Positions 55,281 through 64,000 of a DNA stretch of 64,000 nucleotides are shown here, in pieces. The translations under genes and the position numbers were made by a program. Every line of letters begins with the position of its first letter. The first letter of the stretch is position 1. The DNA is from Paraburkholderia sp. LEh10. GTDB lineage: Bacteria > Pseudomonadota > Gammaproteobacteria > Burkholderiales > Burkholderiaceae. The stretch is from NCBI RefSeq assembly GCF_017814945.1, contig NZ_JAGIPX010000046.1:1-64000 (forward strand), read 5' to 3'. A model generated the notes under the pieces. That model had not been told where the DNA came from. It searched no databases and worked only from the letters and a program-made list of their open reading frames with translations.

Positions 55281-56132
55281 TTAGGCGTGACGCGTCAGAT
55301 CGGCGTCGGAACCCGTCATCGGATCTGCTGCGCCTTTCGACGCCGCATCGATAAACTCCTGAGTCCGGTCGGCGATCTGGCCCGAGCGGCGCGCGTCCGG
55401 ATCCTGCAACGCGGCAAGCGCCGCGCTCACTGAAGCCTGCGCCTCGGCCGCCAGCAGGCGCCGGTCGACGCCCGGCGCGAGCGGCGCGCCGACATAGACG
55501 TGCGCCGTGAGCGGCCCGCCGCGCAGCAGTGCATCCAGCGACTCGCCAAGCGACATGTCGCCGATATACGCAGGCGCCGTCGACTGCCGTCCCCACGCAT
55601 CTTCGTACATCAGACACACCGGCTGCACAGGCCGCGACGCCGACACCGCGGCCTGGAACATGTTCGCGTGAAACGGCAGCAACTGCGCACCATCGGAGGT
55701 CGTGCCTTCCGGGAACACGCACATCAGTTCGCCCGCGTCCAGCCGCGCGGCGAGCTCATGCATGATGCGCTTCGCGTCGCTGCGCTTCTCGCGCTGGATG
55801 AACACGGTGCCCAGTTGCTGCGCGCACCAGCCGACTACGGGCCACTTGCGGATCTCCGCTTTCGAGACGAACGGTGTCGGCCGCCACGCATTGATCACGT
55901 AGATGTCGATCCACGAAATGTGATTCGCGACGACCAGCACGCCCTCGTCGAGCCGCGCGCCGTCGTTGTGCACGACGAGGCGCATCCCGCACAGCTGCAG
56001 CATGCGCAGCGACCACGCGCGGTTCAGCGCGAGGCGTTGTTGCGCGCTCGCGCGCGGAAAACGCGTCGCGACGACGCACATGCCGTACAGCAAATGCACG
56101 ATCAGCCGGATCTTGCGAAACGCGAGCTTCAT
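55281..56132 (-). CDS. plsC: 1-acyl-sn-glycerol-3-phosphate acyltransferase
   Basis: A 283-aa acyltransferase of phospholipid synthesis. The catalytic H-x4-D motif is NHISWID near residue 70, and the substrate motif FPEGTTSDG near 140 follows. An N-terminal hydrophobic helix anchors it to the inner membrane. The C-terminal 50 residues are polar and variable. It lies next to pyrimidine genes, as is usual in Burkholderia. Confidence 0.92.
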   Translation of the reverse strand: MKLAFRKIRLIVHLLYGMCVVATRFPRASAQQRLALNRAWSLRMLQLCGMRLVVHNDGARLDEGVLVVANHISWIDIYVINAWRPTPFVSKAEIRKWPVVGWCAQQLGTVFIQREKRSDAKRIMHELAARLDAGELMCVFPEGTTSDGAQLLPFHANMFQAAVSASRPVQPVCLMYEDAWGRQSTAPAYIGDMSLGESLDALLRGGPLTAHVYVGAPLAPGVDRRLLAAEAQASVSAALAALQDPDARRSGQIADRTQEFIDAASKGAADPMTGSDADLTRHA

Positions 56133-56147
56133 GTTTCAAGTCTTCCG

Positions 56148-56240
56148 CTTAACTTCTTGCCTGTCTTCCGCTTGTCTTCCGCGTCTCTTCCGGGTCGCTT
56201 CCGCGTCGCTTCCGGGTCGCTTCCGCGTCTCTTCCTGTCG
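56148..56240. repeat. Short degenerate tandem repeats between plsC and the pyrC-like gene
   Basis: Eight or more units of 10-12 bases such as TTCCGCGTCGC and TTCCGGGTCGC in a row, in the 128-base gap between two minus-strand genes. Likely prone to slippage. No function seen. Confidence 0.8.
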
Positions 56241-56260
56241 CTTGCCGCTTACCGGCTCGC

Positions 56261-57538
56261 TCAGCGCTGCTCGTACGCGAGCTGGCCCGACACGATGGTC
56301 GCGCGCACCCGCGCCGGCAGCTCGTAACCGAGGAACGGCGTATTGTGCCCCTGGCTCTTCAGCGCGCGCGGCTCGATGCGCCAATGCGCATCGCGGTCGA
56401 ACACGCACAGATCGGCGGTCTCGCCCGCCTCGATGCGGCCAGCAGGGAGCTTCAACACATCGGCGGGCGCGGCCGTGATGCGGTTGAGCGCCTTTGCCAG
56501 CGAAACGCCCGCTTCGTCGGCCCACTTCACCGTCAGCGACAGCAGCAGTTCGAGCCCCGTCGCGCCCGGCGTCGCCTCGGCGAACGGCAGCAGCTTTTCG
56601 TCGTCGTCGACAGGCGTGTGGTCCGAGCAGATCGCATCGATCGTGCCGTCCACGAGTCCCGCGCGGATCGCCTCGCGGTCGCGCTGTGAACGCAGCGGCG
56701 GATCGAGCCGGAACTGCGAATCGAAGTAGCCGATGTCCAGATCGATCAGATGCACGTGATTGATCGTGACGTCGCAGGTCACGGGCAAGCCTTCCGCCTT
56801 CGCGGCGCGCACGAGCTCGACGCCCGTCGCCGACGACACATGCGACAGATGCACGCGCGCGCCCGTTACGCGCACGAGTTCGCAGATCGTATGCAGCGCG
56901 ATCGTTTCCGCCGACACGGGGACGCCCGACAAACCGAGCCGGGACGCCAGCGGGCCGCTCGCCGCGACGCCGCCCTTGGCGAGATACGCATCCTGCGGAC
57001 GCAGCCACGCGGTATAGCCGTACGTGTTTGCGTATTGCAATGCGCGCAGCAAGACCTGCGTATCGACGATCGGCGTGTCGGCCTGCGAAAAGCCGACGCA
57101 GCCCGCTTCCGTCAGCTCGACCATCTCGGTGATCACCTGCCCCTTGAGGCCGACCGTCAGCGCGCCCAGCGGATACACGTGCGCACGGTTCAGATTGCGC
57201 GCGCGGAACTTGAGCATTTCGACGAGGCCCGGCTCGTCGAGCACGGGATCGGTATCGGGCGGACACACGAGACTGGTCACGCCGCCGGCGAGCGCCGCGG
57301 CCATCTCCGATTCGAGCGTCGCCTTGTGCTCGAAGCCGGGCTCGCGCAGCCGCGCGGACAGATCGACGAGACCCGGCGCCACGTGGAGGCCCGTCGCGTC
57401 GATCATCTTCGCCGCGTTGAAGTCGGCGGGCGCGCTGCCGAGCGCGACGATCTTGCCCGCGGCGATGAATATGTCCTGCGGCTTTTCCGTGTCCGCCGCC
57501 GGATCGATCAGCGTGCCGCCTTGGATATGAATCTTCAT
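56261..57538 (-). CDS. pyrX: Dihydroorotase-like protein without metal ligands (PyrC')
   Basis: A 425-aa protein of the dihydroorotase fold, located after pyrB as in Pseudomonas and Burkholderia. Active dihydroorotases carry a DxHxHxRxPG motif; here the equivalent is DLSARLREPG, so both metal-binding histidines are gone. Other family segments remain (HLSHVSSATG near 190, ICSDHTPVDDDE near 305). Such PyrC' proteins are catalytically dead but needed for assembly of aspartate transcarbamoylase with PyrB. A working dihydroorotase must be elsewhere. 53 bases separate it from pyrB. Confidence 0.88.
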   Translation of the reverse strand: MKIHIQGGTLIDPAADTEKPQDIFIAAGKIVALGSAPADFNAAKMIDATGLHVAPGLVDLSARLREPGFEHKATLESEMAAALAGGVTSLVCPPDTDPVLDEPGLVEMLKFRARNLNRAHVYPLGALTVGLKGQVITEMVELTEAGCVGFSQADTPIVDTQVLLRALQYANTYGYTAWLRPQDAYLAKGGVAASGPLASRLGLSGVPVSAETIALHTICELVRVTGARVHLSHVSSATGVELVRAAKAEGLPVTCDVTINHVHLIDLDIGYFDSQFRLDPPLRSQRDREAIRAGLVDGTIDAICSDHTPVDDDEKLLPFAEATPGATGLELLLSLTVKWADEAGVSLAKALNRITAAPADVLKLPAGRIEAGETADLCVFDRDAHWRIEPRALKSQGHNTPFLGYELPARVRATIVSGQLAYEQR

Positions 57539-57591
57539 GCGCTGCCTTTTTGCCTGCTTGTACCTGAGGGAATGCGTGAGCCGTGCGCGGA

Positions 57592-58623
57592 TCAGTCGTT
57601 GTTGCCCGCGACGATGCCCATCACCGCCATGCGCACCGCGATGCCAAACGTCACCTGGTTGAGAATCACCGATTGCGGTCCGTCCGCCACCTGCGAATCG
57701 ATCTCGACGCCACGGTTCATCGGCCCCGGATGCATCACGATCGCGTCGGGCTTCGCGAGCGCAAGACGCTCCGGCGTCAGCCCCCAGCTCTTGAAGTATT
57801 CCTGTGCCGACGGCAGCAACGCGCCGCTCATCCGCTCGTTCTGCAGACGCAGCATGATGATGACGTCGACGTCCTTCAGACCCTCGTCGAGGTTGTGGAA
57901 CACGCGCACGCCCATCTGTTCGAGACCGCCCGGCAGCAGGGTGCGCGGGCCGATCGCGCGCACTTCCGGTACGCCAAGCGTGGTGAGCGCGTGAATGTCG
58001 GAGCGCGCGACGCGCGAATGCAGAATGTCGCCGACGATCGCCACGCGCAGATTCGTGAAATCGCGCTTGTAATGACGGATCGTGTACATGTCAAGCAGGC
58101 CCTGCGTCGGGTGCGCGTGACGGCCGTCGCCGGCGTTGATCACGTGCACGTGCGGCGCGCAGTGCTCGGCGATCAGATACGGTGCGCCACTCGATGCATG
58201 GCGCACGACGAACATGTCGGCGTGCATTGCCGACAAGTTGTTGATCGTGTCGAGCAGCGACTCGCCCTTGCTCGTCGACGAAGCGTTGATGTTCAGATTG
58301 ATCACGTCCGCCGACAGCCGCTTCGCGGCGATTTCGAACGTGGTGCGCGTGCGCGTCGAGTTTTCGAAGAACAGGTTGAACACCGACTTGCCGCGCAGCA
58401 GCGGCACCTTCTTCACCTCGCGGTCGGTTACGCTGACGAACTGCTCGGCCGTATCGAGAATGTGAGTGACGATCGCGCGCGGCAAGCCTTCGATCGTCAG
58501 CAGATGCTTCAGCTCGCCGTTCTTCGTGAGCTGCGGATTGCCCTTCAGGAAACCGTAGCGAAAACGGTCCGCTGACGCGGCGTTGTCGGTGGGGCCTTGG
58601 GAAACCGGGTTGGGCGTGTTCAT
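57592..58623 (-). CDS. pyrB: Aspartate carbamoyltransferase catalytic chain
   Basis: Condenses carbamoyl phosphate and aspartate in pyrimidine synthesis. A 343-aa protein. The carbamoyl-phosphate motif [13 protein letters not shown] is near residue 86, [11 protein letters not shown] near 116, and the aspartate-side [12 protein letters not shown] near 168. The N-terminal extension of about 30 residues is typical of the class that pairs with PyrC'. ATG at 58623. Confidence 0.95.
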   Translation of the reverse strand: MNTPNPVSQGPTDNAASADRFRYGFLKGNPQLTKNGELKHLLTIEGLPRAIVTHILDTAEQFVSVTDREVKKVPLLRGKSVFNLFFENSTRTRTTFEIAAKRLSADVINLNINASSTSKGESLLDTINNLSAMHADMFVVRHASSGAPYLIAEHCAPHVHVINAGDGRHAHPTQGLLDMYTIRHYKRDFTNLRVAIVGDILHSRVARSDIHALTTLGVPEVRAIGPRTLLPGGLEQMGVRVFHNLDEGLKDVDVIIMLRLQNERMSGALLPSAQEYFKSWGLTPERLALAKPDAIVMHPGPMNRGVEIDSQVADGPQSVILNQVTFGIAVRMAVMGIVAGNND

Positions 58624-58806
58624 GGTGTTCCTGAATCAGACTGGGGACTGCGGGGTGCCGCCGTTCGGTACTTTCGTTCGGTGCTTTCGTTCGGCACTTC
58701 ACTTGCGAGCCGGATTCGCGGGCGCCGTGCGCCCGGATCTGCGTTGCGTGCTCGCGCGTTCAATGTGTTGTTGCGGTTGCTGCTTTCGATACAGAAACGC
58801 GCACGC

Positions 58807-59319
58807 TCAATCGGCGCGCGGCTCGGTGTGAAACGTGAAGCGCTCGCCGTCGCGCGTCAGCACGAGCGTCGAATTCGCGGGCACTTCGATCGCACCGCCG
58901 ACGAAGCGCGCCGCCACCGGCAATTCGCGCCCGCCGCGATCGGCGAGCACGGCGAGTTCGACGGATGCGGGACGCCCATAGTCGTACAGTTCGTTCAACG
59001 CGGCGCGCACGGTGCGGCCCGTGTACAGCACATCGTCGACGAGCACGATGCGGCGGTTGTCGACCTCGAACGGCAGCGAAGTCGGACTCGCCTGCGTATG
59101 CAGACCCTTCTTCGCATAGTCGTCGCGATGCAGCGCAACATTGACGACGCCGTACGTCGGCACGTTCAGGTCTTTAGCAAGGCGCTCGGCGAGCCACGCG
59201 CCGCCGCTGTATATGCCGGCGAGCACGGCACCCTCCGGACCATCCAGCGCGTCGCCGTATGCGGCGCGAATCTGTTCGAGTACGGCGCGATACAGCGCCT
59301 CGGCGTCAATGGAGCTCAT
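58807..59319 (-). CDS. pyrR: PyrR-type uracil phosphoribosyltransferase / regulator
   Basis: A 170-aa phosphoribosyltransferase fold protein with the PRPP-binding motif [20 protein letters not shown] near residue 92. In Gram-positive bacteria PyrR attenuates pyr transcripts; in proteobacteria its role is less certain. ATG at 59319 overlaps the ruvX 3' end by 14 bases. A 183-base gap, in which I see no clear attenuator, separates it from pyrB. Confidence 0.9.
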   Translation of the reverse strand: MSSIDAEALYRAVLEQIRAAYGDALDGPEGAVLAGIYSGGAWLAERLAKDLNVPTYGVVNVALHRDDYAKKGLHTQASPTSLPFEVDNRRIVLVDDVLYTGRTVRAALNELYDYGRPASVELAVLADRGGRELPVAARFVGGAIEVPANSTLVLTRDGERFTFHTEPRAD

Positions 59320-59755
59320 GATCGTCGGAAAGTCCGTCCAGATATTGCTGAAGAATGATGCAGGCGGCTTCGGCATCGAGCATGCCGGCTTGCCTTGCAC
59401 GCCGGCCGCCGCTGCGGATGCCCGCCTCCGCCTCGACCGACGAATAGCGTTCGTCGACCCACGAGACAGGGAGATTGAAGCGCCCGTTCAACTGGTTGCC
59501 AAAGCGCTTCGCGAGCTGGGTTCTTTCGTGCGGGGTGCCGTCAGGATGCATCGGCAGGCCGACGACGAGGGCGTCGGGCTTCCATTCGTCGATCAGCTTG
59601 CCGACGACCTCGAAGCGATATTCGCGATTGCGGTTTTGCAGAACGACGAGCGGCCGCGCGCTGCGAGTGAGCGAATTGCCGACGGCGACACCGATACGTT
59701 TTTCGCCATAATCAAACGCAAGCACCGTTGCTGCTCCTCCTCCCAGACTCCTCAT
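59306..59755 (-). CDS. ruvX: RuvX/YqgF-family Holliday junction resolvase-like nuclease
   Basis: A 149-aa RNase H-like protein: [17 protein letters not shown] near the start (first acidic residue), [17 protein letters not shown] near 63 and [16 protein letters not shown] near 95. The C-terminal [14 protein letters not shown] completes the active site. Implicated in pre-16S rRNA 5' processing. ATG at 59755 has GGGAG about ten bases upstream. In related genomes yqgE lies directly upstream; here the TnpB element separates them. Confidence 0.9.
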   Translation of the reverse strand: MRSLGGGAATVLAFDYGEKRIGVAVGNSLTRSARPLVVLQNRNREYRFEVVGKLIDEWKPDALVVGLPMHPDGTPHERTQLAKRFGNQLNGRFNLPVSWVDERYSSVEAEAGIRSGGRRARQAGMLDAEAACIILQQYLDGLSDDHELH

Positions 59756-59864
59756 TGAACGTTGCTCCCAGTAATCCCCTCGTTCAAGGCAGGAGTGTAA
59801 CCAATACAGCAGCAAGTTAGTGGCCTCATTGCGTCTCACACAAATACATACTATCGTGTGAAAC

Positions 59865-60998
59865 ATGAACGTTAAGCGCGCTTACCGATTTCGGTTCTAC
59901 CCAACGCCCGAGCAGGAAGTGATTCTTGCCCGGACGTTTGGATGCGCGCGATTCGCTTACAACTACATGCTCCGGCAACGCACTGACGCCTGGTTTGAGC
60001 GTCAGGAGCGCATGGGTTATCACGAGACCTCCGCTGCGCTGACCGCGCTCAAGAAGACTGAGCAGCATGCGTGGCTGAACGAGGTAAGTTCAGTCCCAGT
60101 CCAGCAGGCGCTAAGGCATCTTCAAACGGCCTTCGCGAATTTTTTCGCGAAACGCGCGAAGTACCCGACCTTCCGACGCAAGGACAGCACGCAATCGGCT
60201 GAATACACGACAAGCGCGTTTAGGTGGGATGGCAGTCAGCTGCGGCTCGCCAAGATGGATGCGCCACTTGCGATTCGCTGGTCGCGTACAATTCCCAAAG
60301 GTGCAAAGGTAACGACCATAACCGTGTCGAAAGACATGGCCGGCCGATACCATGTTTCCATGCTGTGCGACGACGTAGTGACTCCACGTCCGAATGCAAC
60401 AGGGAAGATCGGTATCGACCTTGGACTTACGCACTTTGCGATTCTGTCCACGGGGGAAAAGATCGCCGCGTCAAACGCGCTCCGGAAAAATGAAGCGAAG
60501 CTGGCGAAGTTGCAAAGGCGCCTCGCGAAGAAGCAAAAAGGCTCGGCCAACCGAAGGAAGGCGAAGCTTAAAGTCGCACGCATGCACGCGAGGATAGTAG
60601 ATTCCCGCAGGGACTTCCTGCACAAACTCTCGACCCGGCTGATAAACGAAAACCAAGTCATCGCCGTAGAAAGCTTGTCCGTGCGAAACATGAAAAGGAA
60701 TCGTTGTGTGGCGAAGTCGATCTCGAATGCATCGTGGTCCGCATTTGTCACCCAACTTGAATACAAGGCGCAGTGGTATGGGCGCTCACTGATCGGCATC
60801 GACCGCTGGTATCCCAGCTCGAGGCGCTGCTCGGATTGCGGGCACACTGTTGCCAGCATGCCGCTGAGTGTTCGGACATGGACTTGTCCTGAATGCCAAG
60901 CCATCCACGATCGCGACATCAACGCTGCGCGCAATATCTTGGCCGCCGGACTGGCGGTATCAGCCCATGGAGAGGCTGTAAGTCCCTTGTCTCTTTGA
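59865..60998 (+). CDS. tnpB: TnpB, RNA-guided nuclease of IS605 group
   Basis: A 377-aa OrfB protein. The N-terminus [20 protein letters not shown] is the family helix-turn-helix region. The RuvC-like active site is complete: first Asp in [15 protein letters not shown] near residue 187, Glu in [13 protein letters not shown] near 271, last Asp in [12 protein letters not shown] near 354. A zinc finger CSDCG ... CPEC lies between the last two. TnpB cuts DNA guided by an RNA made from its own 3' end, favouring element retention. Full length and apparently intact. Confidence 0.92.
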   Translation: MNVKRAYRFRFYPTPEQEVILARTFGCARFAYNYMLRQRTDAWFERQERMGYHETSAALTALKKTEQHAWLNEVSSVPVQQALRHLQTAFANFFAKRAKYPTFRRKDSTQSAEYTTSAFRWDGSQLRLAKMDAPLAIRWSRTIPKGAKVTTITVSKDMAGRYHVSMLCDDVVTPRPNATGKIGIDLGLTHFAILSTGEKIAASNALRKNEAKLAKLQRRLAKKQKGSANRRKAKLKVARMHARIVDSRRDFLHKLSTRLINENQVIAVESLSVRNMKRNRCVAKSISNASWSAFVTQLEYKAQWYGRSLIGIDRWYPSSRRCSDCGHTVASMPLSVRTWTCPECQAIHDRDINAARNILAAGLAVSAHGEAVSPLSL

Positions 60999-61056
60999 GA
61001 CAAGGGCTGGGCTCTACGAAGTGGGAATCCTCTCCGTCAAGGAGAGGAGCAGTCAA
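60960..61056 (+). ncRNA. Probable omega RNA (right-end RNA) of the TnpB element
   Basis: Overlaps the tnpB 3' end and reaches the element's right boundary. It contains two hairpins: CCCTTGTCTC/GAGACAAGGG with a TTT loop (60983-61006 approx., holding the tnpB stop) and CTCTCC/GGAGAG near 61031-61047. The guide would begin at 61057 with GCGTGACCCGCTTCGCC, antisense to the end of yqgE. Inferred from the known organisation of TnpB loci; ends not proven. Confidence 0.6.
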
Positions 61057-61631
61057 GCGTGACCCGCTTCGCCGGAAAGCATCGAAGACGAGATGCCGAG
61101 CAGCGCAAGCGCCGCCTCGAAGCGGTCTTCGGCGGGCACGTCGAAGACGATCTTCGGGTCGGCCTGGACCGTGAGCCAGCCGTTTTTCGAAATCTCGTCT
61201 TCCAGCTGCCCCGCGCCCCAGCCGGCATGACCGAGCGTCAGCAGGAAGCGTTGCGGGCCCTTGCCGCTCGCAACGGCTTCCAGCACGTCCTTCGAGGTGG
61301 TCATTTCAAGCCCGCCCGGCACCTGCATCGACGATGTATAGCTGCTGCCTTCCGATGCATCGTGCAGCACGAAGCCGCGCTCGGTTTGGACCGGGCCGCC
61401 GAAATACACGGGGACATGCAGCAGCGGTTCGATTTCGAGCTTTAGATCGATGCGATTGAAGAGCGCCTGAAGATCGATGTCGGTCGGCCGGTTGATGACG
61501 AGACCAAGGGCACCGCGCTCGCTGTGATCGCAAAGGTAGACCACCGTTCCCGAAAACGTGGGGTCCGCCATGTTCGGCATGGCGATCAGGAACTGGTTGG
61601 TCAGATTGATGCGATCGTTACTCTTGGGCAT
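61053..61631 (-). CDS. yqgE: YqgE/AlgH family protein
   Basis: A 192-aa protein of the UPF0301 family. NLTNQFLIAMPNMADPTFSG is at the N-terminus, GALGLVINRP near residue 41, VYFGGPVQTERGFVLH near 75 and LLTLGHAGWGAGQLEDEI near 128. Molecular function is unclear; AlgH affects alginate regulation in Pseudomonas. Start ATG at 61631. Its stop codon is shared with the right end of the TnpB element, so the insertion left the coding sequence intact but cut it off from ruvX. Confidence 0.92.
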   Translation of the reverse strand: MPKSNDRINLTNQFLIAMPNMADPTFSGTVVYLCDHSERGALGLVINRPTDIDLQALFNRIDLKLEIEPLLHVPVYFGGPVQTERGFVLHDASEGSSYTSSMQVPGGLEMTTSKDVLEAVASGKGPQRFLLTLGHAGWGAGQLEDEISKNGWLTVQADPKIVFDVPAEDRFEAALALLGISSSMLSGEAGHA

Positions 61632-61871
61632 AGGTCGAATTTTAGCAAAGACAGTGCGCGACTGCGGGGCTCGCGCCTTGCGCCCAGGATTCGTGCGGCA
61701 TGCCGCTCGCAACCTGCGCAGGCGGTGCGCGACCGACGAAAACCGCAGTCCATGAAACTGCACTCTATCACGCGCTTCGGCCCTGCCGGGAACGTCGATC
61801 GTGCGCTATCGCGAAGCAGATGGCATAGGACAATGGACCGTCCCTGTTTCGTCGCGCGTGCGACGGGTCGG

Positions 61872-63281
61872 CTACGCGCCGCCCTGCTCGATCGCGCGCG
61901 TGAGCGCGGCCTGGGCGGCCGTCGCGGACTGCGGCGCGACGCCTGCCGCAACCTTGTGCAGCATCGCCCGCAACGTTTCGGCGGCGGCTTCGAGCGCGCG
62001 CGCGCCGGGCGCATCGACGACGACGTGCGCACGGACCGCGGGCGTCGATACGCCAGCGTGTGCTCGGCGGCGCCACGCGAGACCGAGCGCATCCGCGAGC
62101 AGCGCGACCTGTCCCAATCCGAGCGCCGATGCGGCCGCGCCGAGCCGGTACGCCGCATCACCCGCCTGCAGCGCGGCGCTGGGGTCGGCCTTCTGCGGAT
62201 TGTCGGCGGCGCGCGCGTGATCGGCGAGCGCCGCGATCGCGGCATCGGCGGTCTGCAGAAAGTCTTCGTAAGCGTTGGCGTTGACGGTCAGCACGCCGAG
62301 CTCGCGCGTCATCCCGACGTGCGCCACCAGCGTTTCGGCCTGGTGAGCGCCCGCTTCCCACAACGCTTCCGACGCCTGCGTGCCCGCCACGTGCCAGTCC
62401 ACTGTCAGACCGTAGTCGCGCAGCAGTTCGACATGGTCGGTGTCTTCCGCGGCGGCGCCGAAAAGCGCGTAGTCGCGCCACAACAGCGCGAGCGTCGCGC
62501 GCGCGAGCGAGCGCGGCGCGAGCGGAATGCCACGCTCCTCGTCCGCGAGCGCCAGATTGCAGCGCGCGTAGAAGCGCCGCGTATCGATGTCTTCGACCGT
62601 GCGGCCGGTGGAGCGCAACGCGCGAGCGCAGGCGGAGGCGAGCCGCCAGAAGTCGTATGGATCGGGGCCTGCGAGTTCGGCCAGGCACGCGTCGAGGTCG
62701 TCGAGCGCCGCGTTGACGGCGGCCGCCACCGCGCCCGTGCTGATATTGCCCTTCGAGCGCAGCACGAGCAGCAACGCCTGCTCATAGCGCGCCCGTAAAT
62801 GCGCGAGCCGCGCGGCGGATTGCGAACGTAGCGTCACGGGGGGAACGGGCCGGGCGGCGAGCGCGACGTCCTCGAATGTCACGGTGTAACCGGGCGTATG
62901 TTGTGCGATATGCGTACTGAGCGCGCGATAGTGCGCAAAAAGCGCGGCCGAGCAAGCAAGCTCACGCAGATTGCGCCGCTCCAGCGCAGCGCGAAACGCG
63001 CGCAGCGCCGCGCCGAACGTGGCGCGCGCGGACGCCTCTTCGGCAACGCCGCTCGCGGCCATCGGCGATACGAGCAACAGTGCGTCGGTGAAGCGTTGCG
63101 CCGCGATCCAGCCCGCTTCGCGCAACGCGCGCCCAGCGCCTAACAGCAGTGCCGTCATGTCGCGCCGCTGCTCGAACGCATCGAGCGCGTCGGCAATGGC
63201 CTGTTCCGCAGGGCGGACGGCGCCGCCGCGGGGATTCGGTAAAGCGTCGAGCGTATCGGGCGGTGCGGATCGAAGAGTCAT
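61872..63281 (-). CDS. Uncharacterised protein, helical, possibly FimL/ChpA-N-like
   Basis: A 469-aa, Ala-rich, helical cytoplasmic protein without signal peptide or membrane segment. I do not recognise a catalytic motif. Repeated four-helix-like blocks and its place beside rubredoxin, which in Burkholderia often precedes twitching-motility (pilGHIJL) genes, suggest a relative of FimL or of the N-terminal part of ChpA/PilL. This is a guess from context. ATG at 63281 (MTLRSAPPDTLDAL) is preferred; longer open frame upstream looks non-coding. The second half is better conserved-looking (CNLALADEERGIPLAPRSLA). Confidence 0.6.
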   Translation of the reverse strand: MTLRSAPPDTLDALPNPRGGAVRPAEQAIADALDAFEQRRDMTALLLGAGRALREAGWIAAQRFTDALLLVSPMAASGVAEEASARATFGAALRAFRAALERRNLRELACSAALFAHYRALSTHIAQHTPGYTVTFEDVALAARPVPPVTLRSQSAARLAHLRARYEQALLLVLRSKGNISTGAVAAAVNAALDDLDACLAELAGPDPYDFWRLASACARALRSTGRTVEDIDTRRFYARCNLALADEERGIPLAPRSLARATLALLWRDYALFGAAAEDTDHVELLRDYGLTVDWHVAGTQASEALWEAGAHQAETLVAHVGMTRELGVLTVNANAYEDFLQTADAAIAALADHARAADNPQKADPSAALQAGDAAYRLGAAASALGLGQVALLADALGLAWRRRAHAGVSTPAVRAHVVVDAPGARALEAAAETLRAMLHKVAAGVAPQSATAAQAALTRAIEQGGA

Positions 63282-63653
63282 GGGCAGGCTGCATGAACGC
63301 CGGCAGGTCAGGCCGGCATCGGTGCTGCGCCGCCGGAACCGCCGATATGGCGAAAGTTGTGCAACTGCAAGGCCATTGGCCGCGTCGCCGAAAAAACGGC
63401 GCCGCTTATCAGGTAACGCTACAACCGGCCGGAACCGCTCGACGCGCCGCTCGCGTGGAGCGGCGAACGTCCAGACTGCCGATACAGCATCTGCTGGGCC
63501 AGCCGCGACAGACCGCAAGAAAGCCCGTGACAGGTTACCTTGCGACATCAGGTAAGCGCGGATGTTCAGTTCCGCGCGAAATCGATTCAGTTGAGTCGAG
63601 CCACGCCCCGGATGGCGGACACAAGGTATTCGTCACCGGAACGCGAGGGTCGC
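63282..63653. other. Gap between the uncharacterised gene and rubredoxin
   Basis: About 370 bases. A small hairpin GCGCCGTTTTTTCGGCG-type structure lies near 63390-63405 (GCCGAAAAAACGGC on the plus strand). It might end rubredoxin transcription but has no T tract outside the stem. Nothing else recognisable. Confidence 0.4.
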
Positions 63654-63824
63654 TCAGATCTGGACCATCTCGAAGTCTTCCTTGCGCGCGCCGCACTCGG
63701 GGCAGGTCCAGTTGATGGGTACGTCTTCCCAGCGCGTGCCCGGCGCGATTCCTTCGTCCGGCAAACCGGCTTCTTCGTCGTAGATCCAGCCGCAGATCAG
63801 GCACATCCAGCTCTTATATTCCAT
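63654..63824 (-). CDS. rubA: Rubredoxin
   Basis: A 56-aa iron protein: MEYKSWMCLICGWIYDEEAG at the start and WTCPECGARKEDFEM near the end give the two CxxC(G) pairs that hold one iron. It transfers electrons in the cytoplasm, often to alkane hydroxylases or oxidative-stress enzymes. ATG at 63824. Confidence 0.95.
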   Translation of the reverse strand: MEYKSWMCLICGWIYDEEAGLPDEGIAPGTRWEDVPINWTCPECGARKEDFEMVQI

Positions 63825-64000
63825 TCTTGAGTCGCGTCGAAAAGTCCGTGGAAACGGGAGCCATGATGGTACCGTGTTGCGCCCCCCATGCCTAGCAGAT
63901 GCGGGGTCCGGACGGGGGCTGCGACACGATGCAGCGTTAACTGTGGCAAGACACGCTGACAGATGCGAAATAATGCCCCATAGCCCGATAAGGCCGCATA
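63825..64000. other. Upstream region of rubredoxin, window end
   Basis: No gene seen. It should hold the rubredoxin promoter on the minus strand; no clear box pair recognised. Confidence 0.35.

Larger units (their letters stand above)
59825..61056 (+). mobile_element. IS200/IS605-group element carrying only tnpB (IS1341-type)
   Basis: A single tnpB gene between ruvX and yqgE without a tnpA. The right end is well defined: a hairpin CTCTCCGTCAAGGAGAG (about 61031-61047) followed by AGCAGTCAA, the typical IS605-group end. TCAA (61053-61056) coincides with the yqgE stop codon. The left end is uncertain; it lies near 59825, before CACACAAATACATACTATCG. It must move with help from a TnpA elsewhere. 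Confidence 0.8.

Noticed and set aside
58624-58806. PyrR-type attenuator between pyrR and pyrB
   Set aside because: No anti-terminator/terminator pair or T tract is visible in the gap.

Overview
The window is a GC-rich chromosomal segment from a betaproteobacterium. Paraburkholderia, or a close Burkholderia-group relative, is the best guess. The waaC - Kdo hydroxylase - waaA order, the rmlBACD block, the pyrR/pyrB/inactive-pyrC set next to ruvX and yqgE, and the rubredoxin gene all fit that group. This is inferred from gene content, not from a database match.

The window is dominated by cell-surface polysaccharide genes. Bases 1-4900 carry LPS inner-core genes (waaC, a kdoO-like Kdo hydroxylase, waaA) embedded among an unusual repeat module: a 32-base palindrome, a GC-rich leader and an array of 34-base units. 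Two of the three modules face each other and form a long imperfect inverted repeat at 4047-4870. Bases 4901-10896 hold a phosphomannomutase/phosphoglucomutase, a Wzx-like flippase, two glycosyltransferases and galE. Bases 10936-13804 hold a chemotaxis receptor and a polyprenyl-phosphate sugar-1-phosphate transferase.

Bases 13805-23470 are a decayed, rearranged zone. They contain a partial second copy of the receptor/transferase pair (partly identical to the intact transferase), a third transferase fragment, a dead IS4-family element with target duplication, an IS5-like remnant and a truncated phage-type gene. A complete three-gene gtr-type O-antigen modification operon (15649-18874) sits among these scars.

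Bases 23879-28612 are a minus-strand operon in the order of Pseudomonas wbpV-wbpL-wbpM plus one glycosyltransferase. It probably makes and loads the first O-antigen sugar. Bases 29093-40542 are a plus-strand operon with an amino-sugar pathway (4,6-dehydratase, nucleotidyltransferase, reductase, acyltransferase, aminotransferase). It also has a giant methyltransferase-GT2-GT4 fusion, followed by separate genes paralogous to each of its three modules. Bases 40802-54055 run on the minus strand: an Rmd-like reductase, rmlBACD, rhamnosyltransferases, the wzm/wzt exporter and further glycosyltransferases. Together these suggest a rhamnose-rich polymer exported by an ABC transporter and carrying a modified amino sugar.

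Bases 54414-63824 are housekeeping: apaH, plsC, a dihydroorotase-like gene lacking its metal-binding histidines, pyrB, pyrR, ruvX, yqgE, an uncharacterised gene and rubredoxin. A solo TnpB element is inserted exactly at the yqgE stop codon. No tRNA, rRNA or CRISPR array was seen, and no O-antigen ligase or obvious Wzy polymerase.
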